Below, in pieces: positions 23,488 to 31,647 of a stretch of DNA of 64,000 nt (positions are counted from its first letter, which is position 1; each line of letters starts with the position of its first letter). The notes below the pieces were generated by a model. It worked only from the letters and a program-made list of their open reading frames with translations, did no database searches and was not told the origin of the DNA. The DNA lies in contig JAUXVU010000018.1 in the NCBI GenBank assembly GCA_030680295.1, positions 248,001 to 312,000 of the forward strand. Reading direction: 5' to 3'. Source of the stretch: Moraxellaceae bacterium. GTDB taxonomy: Bacteria; Pseudomonadota; Gammaproteobacteria; Pseudomonadales; Moraxellaceae. The translations under genes and the position numbers were made by a program.

Positions 23488-24408
23488 ATGCCCGCGTCGA
23501 ATAAACCATGTGATCTTGCTTTGGCCCGTGCGGGTCGTGGCCCATTAATGGTTGATGTGGGTGGCCTAACACTGACAGCTGAAGACAAAGAAGTGTTGGC
23601 GCACCCTTGGGTGGGTAGCGTGATTTTGTTTAGTCGCAATGTTGATACACCAGCACAGATCAAAGCCTTGACTGATGAAATGCGTGCCGTGAAGCCCGAT
23701 TTGTGGATTGCGGTTGATCAAGAGGGCGGTCGAGTGCAGCGCTTTCGTGAAGGCTTTACACGTTTGCCGGCTATGCGCACATTTGGTGATCAATATGATC
23801 GCGACCCAGTTGCTGCGTTAGCAGCAGCACGCGCTTGTGGCCAGTTGATGGCGACTGAAGTGAAAGCCGTGGGTGTGGACTTTAGTTTTGCGCCAGTGCT
23901 GGATTTGGATGGTGGTATTAGCACCGTTATTGGTGATCGTGCATTTCACAGTGCCGTAAACCCGGCCATTGCCTTGCAACGTGCATTTATTGAGGGCATG
24001 AAAGCCGCTGGCATGATGACTATTGGCAAGCATTTTCCAGGCCATGGCTCAGTCGCTGCTGACTCGCATGTCGACCTGCCGGTAGACGATCGCAGCTGGA
24101 ATGAAATCGAAGCCTACGACTTGCGCCCCTTTGCAGCTCTTGCCGCAGAGTTAGACGGTATTATGCCAGCACATGTGGTGTACCCTCAGATTGATCCGTT
24201 ACCCGCAGGTTTTTCCGAGCATTGGTTGCAAACGGTATTACGTCAGCAGCTAGGCTTTAAGGGCCTTATTTTTTCTGATGATTTGTGCATGCAGGGAGCT
24301 GTCGATATTGGACCAATTACTGAGCGTGTTGATGTGGCCTTGGCGGCAGGTTGTGATGTGGTATTGATCTGTAATGACCGTGGGGCGGTGCTGGAGGTTT
24401 TGGGCTAA
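23488..24408 (+). CDS. nagZ: Beta-N-acetylhexosaminidase
   Basis: This 306-residue GH3 enzyme has the landmarks GSVILFSRN, VDQEGGRVQRFREGFT and GKHFPGHGSVAADSH, where the His/Asp dyad of NagZ sits, plus SDDLCMQGA with the nucleophile Asp. NagZ removes GlcNAc from 1,6-anhydro-muropeptides in cytosolic peptidoglycan recycling. ATG 23488 is chosen over the TTG two codons earlier because CTGGAG sits 6 nt upstream. It is divergent from prc, and its stop overlaps the next gene (TAATGA). Confidence 0.94.
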   Translation: MPASNKPCDLALARAGRGPLMVDVGGLTLTAEDKEVLAHPWVGSVILFSRNVDTPAQIKALTDEMRAVKPDLWIAVDQEGGRVQRFREGFTRLPAMRTFGDQYDRDPVAALAAARACGQLMATEVKAVGVDFSFAPVLDLDGGISTVIGDRAFHSAVNPAIALQRAFIEGMKAAGMMTIGKHFPGHGSVAADSHVDLPVDDRSWNEIEAYDLRPFAALAAELDGIMPAHVVYPQIDPLPAGFSEHWLQTVLRQQLGFKGLIFSDDLCMQGAVDIGPITERVDVALAAGCDVVLICNDRGAVLEVLG

Positions 24409-25361
24409 TGATAAAAGTAGGTGTTACGCAAAAGGATGCTAGAACAGACTATCGAGACGTAGCCGTTTTATTGCCTGCTTATAACGAAGAGGCGGCGGTA
24501 AGCGAGACAGTTAAGGCCTTTTTGCGAGCACTGCCAGGCTGCACCGTGGTAGTTTGCAATAACTGCTCAACCGATCAAACCGCCTCAGCTGCTCGTGCAG
24601 CAGGTGCACAGGTTATTGACGAGAACATGCCGGGTAAAGGCAATGCGGTAAGACGACTTTTTGCTACGGTAGATGCCAACTTATACGTTATGGCGGATGC
24701 GGATACGACGTATGACGCTGATGCGGCACGTGGCATGATTGAAAAAATGCAGGATGAACATTTGGATATGGTGACTGGCGTGCGTGTGCACTCCGATAAA
24801 ACGGCTTATCGCCGTGGCCATGTTTGGGGCAATCTGCTTTTTAATAAGCTCTTTAGTCGACTCTTTAAATCAACCACACAGGATGTTTTTTCAGGCTATC
24901 GCGTTTTAAGTGGTCGTTTTGCACGTTCATTGCCTGTGCAGTCAACAGGTTTTGAAATTGAAACCGAAATGACTGCTGTTGCAACCATTCTAAAGCTCTC
25001 AGTTGGTGAGGTTCCCGTTAATTATTATCCAAGACCGGCGGGCAGTTTTAGTAAGTTAAATACCTATAAAGACGGCTTCAAAATCCTCTTAACCTACATA
25101 CGACTCATCAGGCATTTTTACCCCAAAAGATTCTATGGTCTTATTTCAGTTTTGTTGGCGGCCGTGAGTGTGTTCCTGGGGCTGCCTGTCGTTTTTGAAT
25201 ACTTGGAGACGGGCCTAGTGCCGAGGTTCCCAACCGCAATTTTGGCAAGCAGTGTTGGCATATTGTCGGTGTTTACACTCATGTCTGGTTTGCTTTTGGA
25301 ATCAATTGCCAAGAGTCGAATTGAGCAAAGGCAGCTTGCACTACTTATTAAAGAAAAGTAG
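24408..25361 (+). CDS. GtrB-like family 2 polyprenyl-phosphate glycosyltransferase
   Basis: This 317-residue protein has a GT2 catalytic domain (VLLPAYNEEAAVSETV, NNCSTDQT, MADADTTYD, DVFSGYRVLSGRF) followed by two C-terminal transmembrane helices (about 245-265 and 275-298). This is the layout of bactoprenol-phosphate glucosyltransferases (GtrB) and dolichol-phosphate mannosyltransferase homologues that charge undecaprenyl phosphate with one sugar. Its start overlaps the nagZ stop, so translation is coupled. The following GtrA-like flippase and large membrane protein make a gtr-type three-gene set. Confidence 0.86.
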   Translation: MIKVGVTQKDARTDYRDVAVLLPAYNEEAAVSETVKAFLRALPGCTVVVCNNCSTDQTASAARAAGAQVIDENMPGKGNAVRRLFATVDANLYVMADADTTYDADAARGMIEKMQDEHLDMVTGVRVHSDKTAYRRGHVWGNLLFNKLFSRLFKSTTQDVFSGYRVLSGRFARSLPVQSTGFEIETEMTAVATILKLSVGEVPVNYYPRPAGSFSKLNTYKDGFKILLTYIRLIRHFYPKRFYGLISVLLAAVSVFLGLPVVFEYLETGLVPRFPTAILASSVGILSVFTLMSGLLLESIAKSRIEQRQLALLIKEK

Positions 25362-25370
25362 CTATTGCTT

Positions 25371-25745
25371 ATGCCAAAACATAGCAAAGAAACGCGGTTT
25401 ATTTTTGTTGGAACGGCAGCTTTTCTGATCCAATTTTTACTGACTTGGTTTTTTCTAAGTATTGGCCTGAGGGCAGCATTTTCTGTCGGTGGCGCCTTTA
25501 CTGTCGCATTTATAGTGGCTTATCTGGCTCATAAATATTGGACTTTCTCTTCCAGTGTTCCACATCATCGTGCGCTGCCAAAGTATTTCGCTGTACAAAT
25601 GTTGGCACTCTCTTTTGGCGCACTTATCGCTGAGCTCTTTGCAAATTTCCTGTTGTTTCCTAACGGCTTAACGGCCATTGCTGCAACAGTGGGGTCAGCG
25701 CTTATTTCGTTTTACTTAAGTTCACGTTGGGTTTTTACAAAATGA
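25371..25745 (+). CDS. GtrA-like flippase family membrane protein
   Basis: This 124-residue protein has four predicted transmembrane helices (RFIFVGTAAFLIQFLLTWFF first, ending SRWVFTK) and the conserved AYLAHKYWTF segment after helix 2, typical of the GtrA/DPMS-associated family. GtrA proteins are thought to flip polyprenyl-phosphate-linked sugars to the periplasm. It lies 9 bp after the GT2 gene and its stop overlaps the next start (AATGA). Confidence 0.86.
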   Translation: MPKHSKETRFIFVGTAAFLIQFLLTWFFLSIGLRAAFSVGGAFTVAFIVAYLAHKYWTFSSSVPHHRALPKYFAVQMLALSFGALIAELFANFLLFPNGLTAIAATVGSALISFYLSSRWVFTK

Positions 25746-27487
25746 CGTTTAACTGGACGTACAAGAGGGCGCTTGCAGCGGCCGTATTCATTATGTTGGT
25801 CATGCTGACCAAAAATGTGATTGATCAATACGATGATCTGTTAAGTGCCAACCTGCCTAACCCTGATAGTTATTACAAGTTGGTATTGATTAAAGACTAT
25901 GAACCGGCTCATGGCTTTCAATATATCGCTAGAGACAATGCGCCAGAGGGCAGCTGGATTCATTGGTCGATACCGCATACCTGGACAGTGATGCAACTCC
26001 ATAAAGGTCTCATGCTATTTGGTGTCGAGTCAGAAAAGGCCTTGTTGATGGCGGGTGGCGGGCTGACCATTTTTTGTATGCTTTTATTGGCAATTTTTGT
26101 TGCTGTGACGGTATTGAATATTGGTTCAAATCTCGCTGCGGTGTTGTCAGTATTGGCGCTGGCAACAAGCTTTCCGTTATTTGGTTATGGCCAGCTTTTA
26201 CAAATCACACATCATATTTACATGCTGGTGCCAATAGCGGCTGCGTGCATGTTTTTCTTTCTTAAGGATATGCAGACTCGCAAGAGTTTTGATTTTTTAG
26301 GAGGTTTATTGCTTGGTTTAGCAATATGGATTTCCCCCGAAACTATGCCGCTGGTGCTGGCGATAGCAGCTGCTAGAGCTGCCCTGCAGTTGCAGCAGTC
26401 GTCCCCAACATTTCTGTGGCCTGCCGCTGTTGGTCTGATGCTGATGTTAACGGTAGGCTGGTTGATAGATCCGCCACCACCCACTTTTGAATCATGGGCC
26501 TTAGACCATATTAGTTTGGCTTGGCTGCTATTTGGTGTGTTGGTTAGTGCTTTGATGTTGATAGCAGATTTGTGTGTCTATCGAGGCGTTAGCTTTTTGC
26601 GCTCATTACTTGTGTTGTCTGGGTCGTTGATAGTTTGTTTTGGTGTTTGGTTATTAACGGTGCCAGGCGCATTGTCTGGTCCATCAGGGCTTGTTACTTT
26701 AGAGCTTAAAGAGTTGTGGTGGAGCCAAATAAATGAGCTGCAGTCAATTAGCAAGCCATCACAGTACATTGCTTACTTAACGATTCCTCTGCTAGCAGGT
26801 TGTTGGCTTCTTTATATTTCATGGCGTGAACAAAAACTGTGGTTGGCTGTTGTTTCACTAACAGTCATAACTTACGGTGTTCTTGGTGCTGTTTATATAC
26901 GGATGGGCGCGGCATCTAGTTTGATATCAGCAATTGCGTTTGGTGTCTGTATCAGCAGATTAAGAGTTTTCTCAATAGACAGAGATTCGATCGCGCTTCC
27001 AATGCAAGACCAGCTTTTTGGTGCTTTTATAGTGCTACTGCTGCCTCTTCATGTGTTTGTTGTAACGGGGCTAGCAAGCCTTGAAACTGCTAAGCAGTCA
27101 GAAAATAATTGTCTACTAAATGATGTAGTTGATGGTTTTGTCGACCTGCCTCAAGGTGTGGTGATGTTGCCTGTCAACTATGGTCCCGAGTTGTTATATA
27201 AAACATATCATTCCATAGTAGCTGGAAACTACCATCATAACGCTTCAGGAATTCTTGATGTTATTAACTTTTTTCGTGCAAGCAATACTGATGAAGTAGT
27301 TGATACGCTTAATAAGAGAGAGGCTGTTTATATAGCATTTTGCAATGGAGAGTTTATCTCTAGCGATAGTTTTCTAATTGCTGGTGTCGATGGAGAGCTG
27401 CCTGACTGGCTGGTTAATTTGGAGCTGGATGGTAGTACGAATTGGACAGTTTATAATGCTAAAACTGAGAATTTAAGTCCTCGATAG
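25742..27487 (+). CDS. Polytopic GT-C-like membrane protein, probable glycosyl transfer to surface target
   Basis: This 581-residue protein has about 12 hydrophobic segments and an acidic first periplasmic loop NLPNPDSYYKLVLIKDY, an Asp-containing loop as in GT-C transferases, and a soluble C-terminal domain (about 450-581). ATG 25742 overlaps the GtrA stop by 4 bp. By gene order it would be the third, specificity-determining member of a gtr-like system that moves the flipped sugar onto its acceptor. Its family is not recognised by me; acceptor could be O-antigen, teichoic-like polymer or the neighbouring Flp pilin. Its 3' end overlaps an antisense pilin gene by 29 bp. Confidence 0.6.
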   Translation: MTFNWTYKRALAAAVFIMLVMLTKNVIDQYDDLLSANLPNPDSYYKLVLIKDYEPAHGFQYIARDNAPEGSWIHWSIPHTWTVMQLHKGLMLFGVESEKALLMAGGGLTIFCMLLLAIFVAVTVLNIGSNLAAVLSVLALATSFPLFGYGQLLQITHHIYMLVPIAAACMFFFLKDMQTRKSFDFLGGLLLGLAIWISPETMPLVLAIAAARAALQLQQSSPTFLWPAAVGLMLMLTVGWLIDPPPPTFESWALDHISLAWLLFGVLVSALMLIADLCVYRGVSFLRSLLVLSGSLIVCFGVWLLTVPGALSGPSGLVTLELKELWWSQINELQSISKPSQYIAYLTIPLLAGCWLLYISWREQKLWLAVVSLTVITYGVLGAVYIRMGAASSLISAIAFGVCISRLRVFSIDRDSIALPMQDQLFGAFIVLLLPLHVFVVTGLASLETAKQSENNCLLNDVVDGFVDLPQGVVMLPVNYGPELLYKTYHSIVAGNYHHNASGILDVINFFRASNTDEVVDTLNKREAVYIAFCNGEFISSDSFLIAGVDGELPDWLVNLELDGSTNWTVYNAKTENLSPR

Positions 27488-27638
27488 TTTCTGCCGTATT
27501 GCTGAGTATGAAAGACGCTTGGTCTGCTAAATTCGCAGTGGCAAAAAATATAACTATAGCTATTAGTGCAACAATTAAGGCATATTCAATCATGCTGGCG
27601 CCCTTTTGGGGGCCTTTAGTTTTATCTTTGTAATGCAT
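27459..27638 (-). CDS. Short Flp-type pilin or pseudopilin
   Basis: This 59-residue protein is easily missed because of its size. It contains QKGASMIEYALIVALIAIVI: the class IVb prepilin cleavage context (Gly before Ala-Ser) with the Glu and Tyr at +5/+6 expected for Flp pilins, followed by a hydrophobic helix and an acidic tail ending IEDLNSQF. It sits downstream of the main flp gene across a bidirectional terminator and overlaps the end of the convergent glycosyltransferase gene by 29 bp. It may be a minor pilin. Confidence 0.75.
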   Translation of the reverse strand: MHYKDKTKGPQKGASMIEYALIVALIAIVIFFATANLADQASFILSNTAETIEDLNSQF

Positions 27639-27651
27639 GGCGCGATTAAAA

Positions 27652-27687
27652 AAAAGGCAAGTAGAGAAGCTCTACCTGCCTTTTTTT
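27652..27687. terminator. Bidirectional intrinsic terminator after flp
   Basis: AGGCA-GTAGAG pairs with CTCTAC-TGCCT over a short loop, with A-run on the left and T-run on the right, so it can stop transcription from both sides. It separates the main pilin gene from the small pilin gene, which must be expressed at lower level or from its own promoter. Confidence 0.85.
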
Positions 27688-27714
27688 ATTAATAATGCGT
27701 GAGATTTTCACGCA

Positions 27715-27906
27715 TTAGCCGCCTTCACCAACACTACCACCGGCACCTTCCATTTCTTCGCCAATAGTTTCCATTGTGTTTTTAACGGAATTGCCTACTA
27801 GGCCAAATGCGAAAATAGCAGCGACAGAAATCAAAGCAGCAATCAAAGCATACTCAATCACAGTAGCGCCTTTTTGTTTGTTACGCAGTTCTTGAACTTT
27901 TTTCAT
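27715..27906 (-). CDS. flp: Flp-family type IVb major pilin
   Basis: Start at 27906 (MKKVQELRNKQKG…) gives 63 residues; TTGGAGAG lies just upstream. Upstream in-frame codons to 27948 look non-coding. The prepilin motif KQKGATVIEYALIAALISV gives cleavage after Gly with Glu+5 and Tyr+6, then a hydrophobic helix and a Gly/Glu-rich tail (GEEMEGAGGSVGEGG). It is the probable structural subunit of the Tad pilus, divergent from the assembly operon, with a strong terminator behind it. Confidence 0.93.
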   Translation of the reverse strand: MKKVQELRNKQKGATVIEYALIAALISVAAIFAFGLVGNSVKNTMETIGEEMEGAGGSVGEGG

Positions 27907-27948
27907 CATTCTCTCCAAGATATCCCGGCTAACTACCGGATGAGTCAT

Positions 27949-28162
27949 AGTCTACGCCTTTGGTCGGCCATGACTATATCTGTAAGTTGCCAATTTGTTT
28001 GGCATTTGTAAAGAGCTGTAATCTCGAATCGACAAACTGTCATGTATCTGTAACTAGTTGTTTTGTTGTATTTTCTTTACAGCTCGTTCCACAAGTCAGC
28101 ATAGCTTGATAGGATGATCCTAGTCAGAATTTTTTGATGACCTTGAATTAAGGAGAAACGGC
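27949..28162. promoter_or_regulatory. Divergent control region of flp and cpaB with repeated CTGTAA boxes
   Basis: CTGTAA occurs at 27980-27985, 28016-28021 and 28048-28053 and inverted (TTACAG) at 28077-28082, spaced 36, 32 and 29 bp, roughly three helical turns. A perfect inverted repeat TGCCAA-TTTGT-TTGGCA lies at 27988-28004. Repeats on one helix face suggest cooperative binding of a regulator to both divergent promoters; the protein is unknown. Confidence 0.45.
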
Positions 28163-29113
28163 ATGAATAGCCGTGTCATGTTAGTGCTGGCTGTTTTACT
28201 TATCGTCGGTGCAGCTATTGCTGGTTACTTAGGGTACAAGACTACGCAAGATGCAAAGCAAGCGGCGGAGCAGGCGGCGCGTGAGGCTGAAGTTGTTAAA
28301 GCGCAAGCTATAGTCGTCCCGGGTAAAGTGCCCGTTGTAGTGGCTGTACGCGAAATTCCAGCCTACAAAACCATTGCTGCTGAAGATGTTGCACTGGACT
28401 ACATCAAAGTTGAGCCTCCTTATACCTTCCGTGCGACTGAAGACTTAGTGGGCCAAGTTCTCCAAGTACCCATTAAGCCCGGCACATTAATATCTCAAGA
28501 ACACTTGCAGCCCGGCAGCGAAATTGCTCGCTTGTTAAAGCCGGGTGAGCGCGCAGTCGCCATTGCCATTGATGAGGTTGTTGGTGGCGGCGGTTTTGTG
28601 CAGCCAGGCGATATTGTTGATGTCCTCTTATTTGCTCAAGGCGATAACCGCCCCAGTGCATCTGCACAAGTTGTTATGCGTGCATTACGTGTGGTGGGTT
28701 TTGGCATTCAATTAATTGGCCCGGAAGGTGGTCCGCAAACTGCGGAAGCAAAGGACGGTAAGCGGGCTGAGCGTCAACGTGCCCGCACCGCTGTATTGGC
28801 TGTTGAGGAAAAAGATGTCACGCGTTTGATGTTAGCTAGCAGCATAGGCACTTTGCGCTTAGCGATTCGCCCTGCCAGTGAAGCGATTGCTGATGCTGAG
28901 TTGGCTGAAGAAATGTCTGAGTTAACCGCTGCTCAGCAAGCTGCAGCAGCCAAGAAAAAAGAAGCAGAAGAGTCTCGTTTATTACGTGCCAGTGCCATTG
29001 TGCCTTCGACTATTGCCGAGCGTCAGCCAGCTGCAGGTGGCGGGGCTAGGGCGCCGGCTCGTCCAGCACAACCTCCCGTGACTATTTTCCGTGGATTGGA
29101 ACGTGGCAACTAA
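28163..29113 (+). CDS. cpaB: Flp pilus assembly protein CpaB/RcpC
   Basis: This 316-residue protein has an N-terminal membrane anchor (VMLVLAVLLIVGAAIAGYLG) followed by an SAF-like domain (VVVAVREIPAYKTIAAEDV, GTLISQEHL) and the RcpC/CpaB domain (LLKPGERAVAIAID, VQPGDIVDVLL). The tail is Ala/Pro-rich. It is periplasmic and probably links the secretin to the pilus base. First gene of the rightward Tad operon; AAGGAG precedes the ATG. Confidence 0.92.
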   Translation: MNSRVMLVLAVLLIVGAAIAGYLGYKTTQDAKQAAEQAAREAEVVKAQAIVVPGKVPVVVAVREIPAYKTIAAEDVALDYIKVEPPYTFRATEDLVGQVLQVPIKPGTLISQEHLQPGSEIARLLKPGERAVAIAIDEVVGGGGFVQPGDIVDVLLFAQGDNRPSASAQVVMRALRVVGFGIQLIGPEGGPQTAEAKDGKRAERQRARTAVLAVEEKDVTRLMLASSIGTLRLAIRPASEAIADAELAEEMSELTAAQQAAAAKKKEAEESRLLRASAIVPSTIAERQPAAGGGARAPARPAQPPVTIFRGLERGN

Positions 29114-29138
29114 GCCAATACAGCTAAGGATTTCTGAC

Positions 29139-30401
29139 ATGACAGTTCATCGTTTATTTTGGCAAAAAACTAAGGCGGCCATATTAGCGGCTTCAGTGCT
29201 CGGCATGATGCCATTACTTGCGCAGGCAGACTGCAAAGATCCTGAGCAGCAACTACCGCCGGACTTCACCATCAAGGCAGGTCTGCAGGAGCCATTTACC
29301 CTGCCTGCTGCCATGGTGCGTGTGGCGGTTGGTGAGCCGACCATTGCAGATGTTGCCGTTGTAGATGTGCGTACCTTATTGCTGCAGGGCCGTAAAGCGG
29401 GTGAAACCAGCTTGCTGGTGTGGACACAGTGTGATCCAAAAACACCCCAGCGAGTGTTGATTCGTGTGCTGTCTGATTTATCGGCTGCACAGCAGTTAGC
29501 ACAAGCAGACACCCCGGAAACGCTCGCTGAGCTGCCTTCGCAGGTTCAAGCTGATATTCGTTTTGTGGAAGTAAGCCGCTCCAAGCTGATTGAAGTCGGC
29601 ACACGTTTGCAGATGCGCAGTGGCAGTGGTCGTAGTAACTTTTTTGGGGCGCCTTCATCGGGTGGCACTGCATCTCCTGGTGCTGCGGTGCCCAGTACGG
29701 GTGGCAGCTTTCCGCTAGACCCCAATGCCTTTAACATTGTTTGGGGTGGTAATAGCAGTCGTTTTTTATCTGCCATTAATCTGTTGGAAAGTAACGGTTA
29801 CGCCTACACCTTATCGCGCCCATCACTGGTGGCGTTAAGTGGTCAGACAGCAAACTTTTTGGCGGGTGGTGAAGTGCCTGTTCCTGTACCTCAAGGTCAG
29901 GGTGCTGTTGGTATTGAGTTCAAAGAGTTTGGTGTTCGTTTAACGATTTCACCCACTGTGCTTAGCTCAAAGCAAATTTTGCTGCGTGTTGCGCCAGAAG
30001 TGAGTGAGCTGGACTTTACTAATGCTGTCAGCATTAATGGCAGCATTGTGCCGGCGCTTCGAATTCGTCGAACTGACACCAGCATTTCTTTGGCAGATGG
30101 TGAAAGCTTTATTATTAGCGGTTTAGTTTCGCGCAACACACTCAGCAACGTCGATAAGCTGCCGGGCCTTGGCAATATTCCTGTGCTGGGCGCATTTTTC
30201 CGTTCAAATCGTTTTGAGTCTGAAGACCGCGAACTGCTGATGATTGTCACCCCGCGCCTTGTGCGGCCTATCGCTGCAGACGCACGTCTACCGGCAATGC
30301 CAGCAGAAGCCTGGCGTCGTTACCAGCCCGGTGCTGGCAGTCTTTTCTGGCAGGGTGTGACGCCGCCCTATACCGAACGCCCAATTGAAGCAGGACGCTG
30401 A
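29139..30401 (+). CDS. cpaC: Tad pilus outer-membrane secretin CpaC/RcpA
   Basis: This 420-residue protein has a signal peptide (KAAILAASVLGMMPLLAQA), an N-terminal BON/POTRA-like domain (PFTLPAAMVRVAVGEPTIADVAVVD region), a Ser/Gly-rich insert, and the secretin domain (FLAGGEVPVPVPQGQG, VEFKEFGVRLTISPTV, ISGLVSRNTLSNVDKLPGLG). The DKLPGLGNIPVLGAFF motif is diagnostic. It forms the outer-membrane pore for the Flp pilus. ATG 29139 is chosen because the preceding 16 codons are outside the signal peptide. Confidence 0.92.
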   Translation: MTVHRLFWQKTKAAILAASVLGMMPLLAQADCKDPEQQLPPDFTIKAGLQEPFTLPAAMVRVAVGEPTIADVAVVDVRTLLLQGRKAGETSLLVWTQCDPKTPQRVLIRVLSDLSAAQQLAQADTPETLAELPSQVQADIRFVEVSRSKLIEVGTRLQMRSGSGRSNFFGAPSSGGTASPGAAVPSTGGSFPLDPNAFNIVWGGNSSRFLSAINLLESNGYAYTLSRPSLVALSGQTANFLAGGEVPVPVPQGQGAVGIEFKEFGVRLTISPTVLSSKQILLRVAPEVSELDFTNAVSINGSIVPALRIRRTDTSISLADGESFIISGLVSRNTLSNVDKLPGLGNIPVLGAFFRSNRFESEDRELLMIVTPRLVRPIAADARLPAMPAEAWRRYQPGAGSLFWQGVTPPYTERPIEAGR

Positions 30402-30403
30402 TT

Positions 30404-31636
30404 ATGCCTACTAATGATCAATCAGTGGTAATTGTCTCTAAGCAGCGCGACTTGGCTGTTTGGTTAAGCAACTCATTGGAAGGCACTGCCGAAGTGGTGC
30501 CCTGTCAGCAGACTGACCTTAATGATGTGCTGCAGCTCATCAACATGGCGTCAGCGTCAATTGTTTTTATTCCAGTGGAAAAAGACACATGGCAAACCGA
30601 TGTGCGCTTTATTGAAAGCTTGATGGTGGCGCGCCCAACATTGGCCTGCGTGGTGTTGGCTGAGTCATTGGACCAAGAGCGTTTGTTGGCCGTTATGCGT
30701 GCGGGAGCAAAAGACTTTTTAACGTTTGCCTCGCGGCCTAGTGATTTAGCGGGCTTAGTTCGTCGTTTAGCAGAGCGAACGCCAGCAGTTGTTAGTGCGC
30801 CTATGCAGCAAGGATTAATGATCACTTTAGCCAGCGAGCGCCCAGTCGTGCATTCGGCGTTTCATGCCATGCATTTATGTGCAGCCATTAAAGCTAAAGA
30901 TCGTGATGCCAATGTACTGTTAGTGGATTTGGGGCAGCCCTTTGCTGAGGCTCAACAGGTCTTTGGCCTTGAAGGTCAATTCACCTTTATGGATGCCTTA
31001 CGCAACTTACGTCGTTTAGATAAAACGCTGGTCGAAACCACGTTTCCTAAACACAAGGCGGGTATCCGTGTGTTGTCAGCACCAGCAGAAGGTATTCCGC
31101 TGCTCGACATTACTACCTCAGAAATGTACTTGCTGATTGGCACATTTCGCAGCCTATTTACTCATGTGGTATTCAACATCGCTGGTTTGCCAACGGTGGA
31201 CTTTACGGAGTTGTTAATTGGCAACTCCAACAATGTTGTATTCCCTGTAGATCAGTCCATTACTAGCTGTCGTGCTGGCTTGGACTTGGTGGCACGTTTA
31301 AAAGAAATTGGTGTGCCGATTGCTAGCCCGATGCTGTTGATTGACCACTATCACGCCAAGGTATCGCCGGACGATAAAGCGATTGCGCGTTCATTTTCGA
31401 TGGACGACTTTATTGACTTGCCTGAAGCATCTGAGCTGCGTTTGCGCGCGATGAACTTAGGCCAGCTAATGTTTGAGCTGGCACCCCAAGACTTGCTGAG
31501 TAAGCAGTATCGCCAGTGGGCTACGCTTGTTTGCAATACTGAGGACGCAAAGCGTGTTGCAGAAGTCCATAAAACTAAGCCTCAGGAAGCATCCAGTGGG
31601 TTTTTAGACAAATTCAAAAAATCGCTATCCAAGTGA
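30404..31636 (+). CDS. tadZ: TadZ/CpaE-like pilus localisation protein with degenerate P-loop
   Basis: This 410-residue protein has an atypical receiver domain (about 5-110, AGAKDFLTFASRPSDL) followed by a MinD/ParA-like domain (VLLVDLGQPFAEAQQVFG, HVVFNIAGLPTVDF, VVFPVDQSITSCRAG). The deviant Walker A (GGxGKS) expected near residue 140 reads LASERPVVHSAF, with no Gly-Lys, so nucleotide binding is doubtful. TadZ proteins mark the pole for pilus assembly. It lies 3 bp after cpaC. Confidence 0.86.
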   Translation: MPTNDQSVVIVSKQRDLAVWLSNSLEGTAEVVPCQQTDLNDVLQLINMASASIVFIPVEKDTWQTDVRFIESLMVARPTLACVVLAESLDQERLLAVMRAGAKDFLTFASRPSDLAGLVRRLAERTPAVVSAPMQQGLMITLASERPVVHSAFHAMHLCAAIKAKDRDANVLLVDLGQPFAEAQQVFGLEGQFTFMDALRNLRRLDKTLVETTFPKHKAGIRVLSAPAEGIPLLDITTSEMYLLIGTFRSLFTHVVFNIAGLPTVDFTELLIGNSNNVVFPVDQSITSCRAGLDLVARLKEIGVPIASPMLLIDHYHAKVSPDDKAIARSFSMDDFIDLPEASELRLRAMNLGQLMFELAPQDLLSKQYRQWATLVCNTEDAKRVAEVHKTKPQEASSGFLDKFKKSLSK

Positions 31637-31647
31637 GGGTGTAAGTC

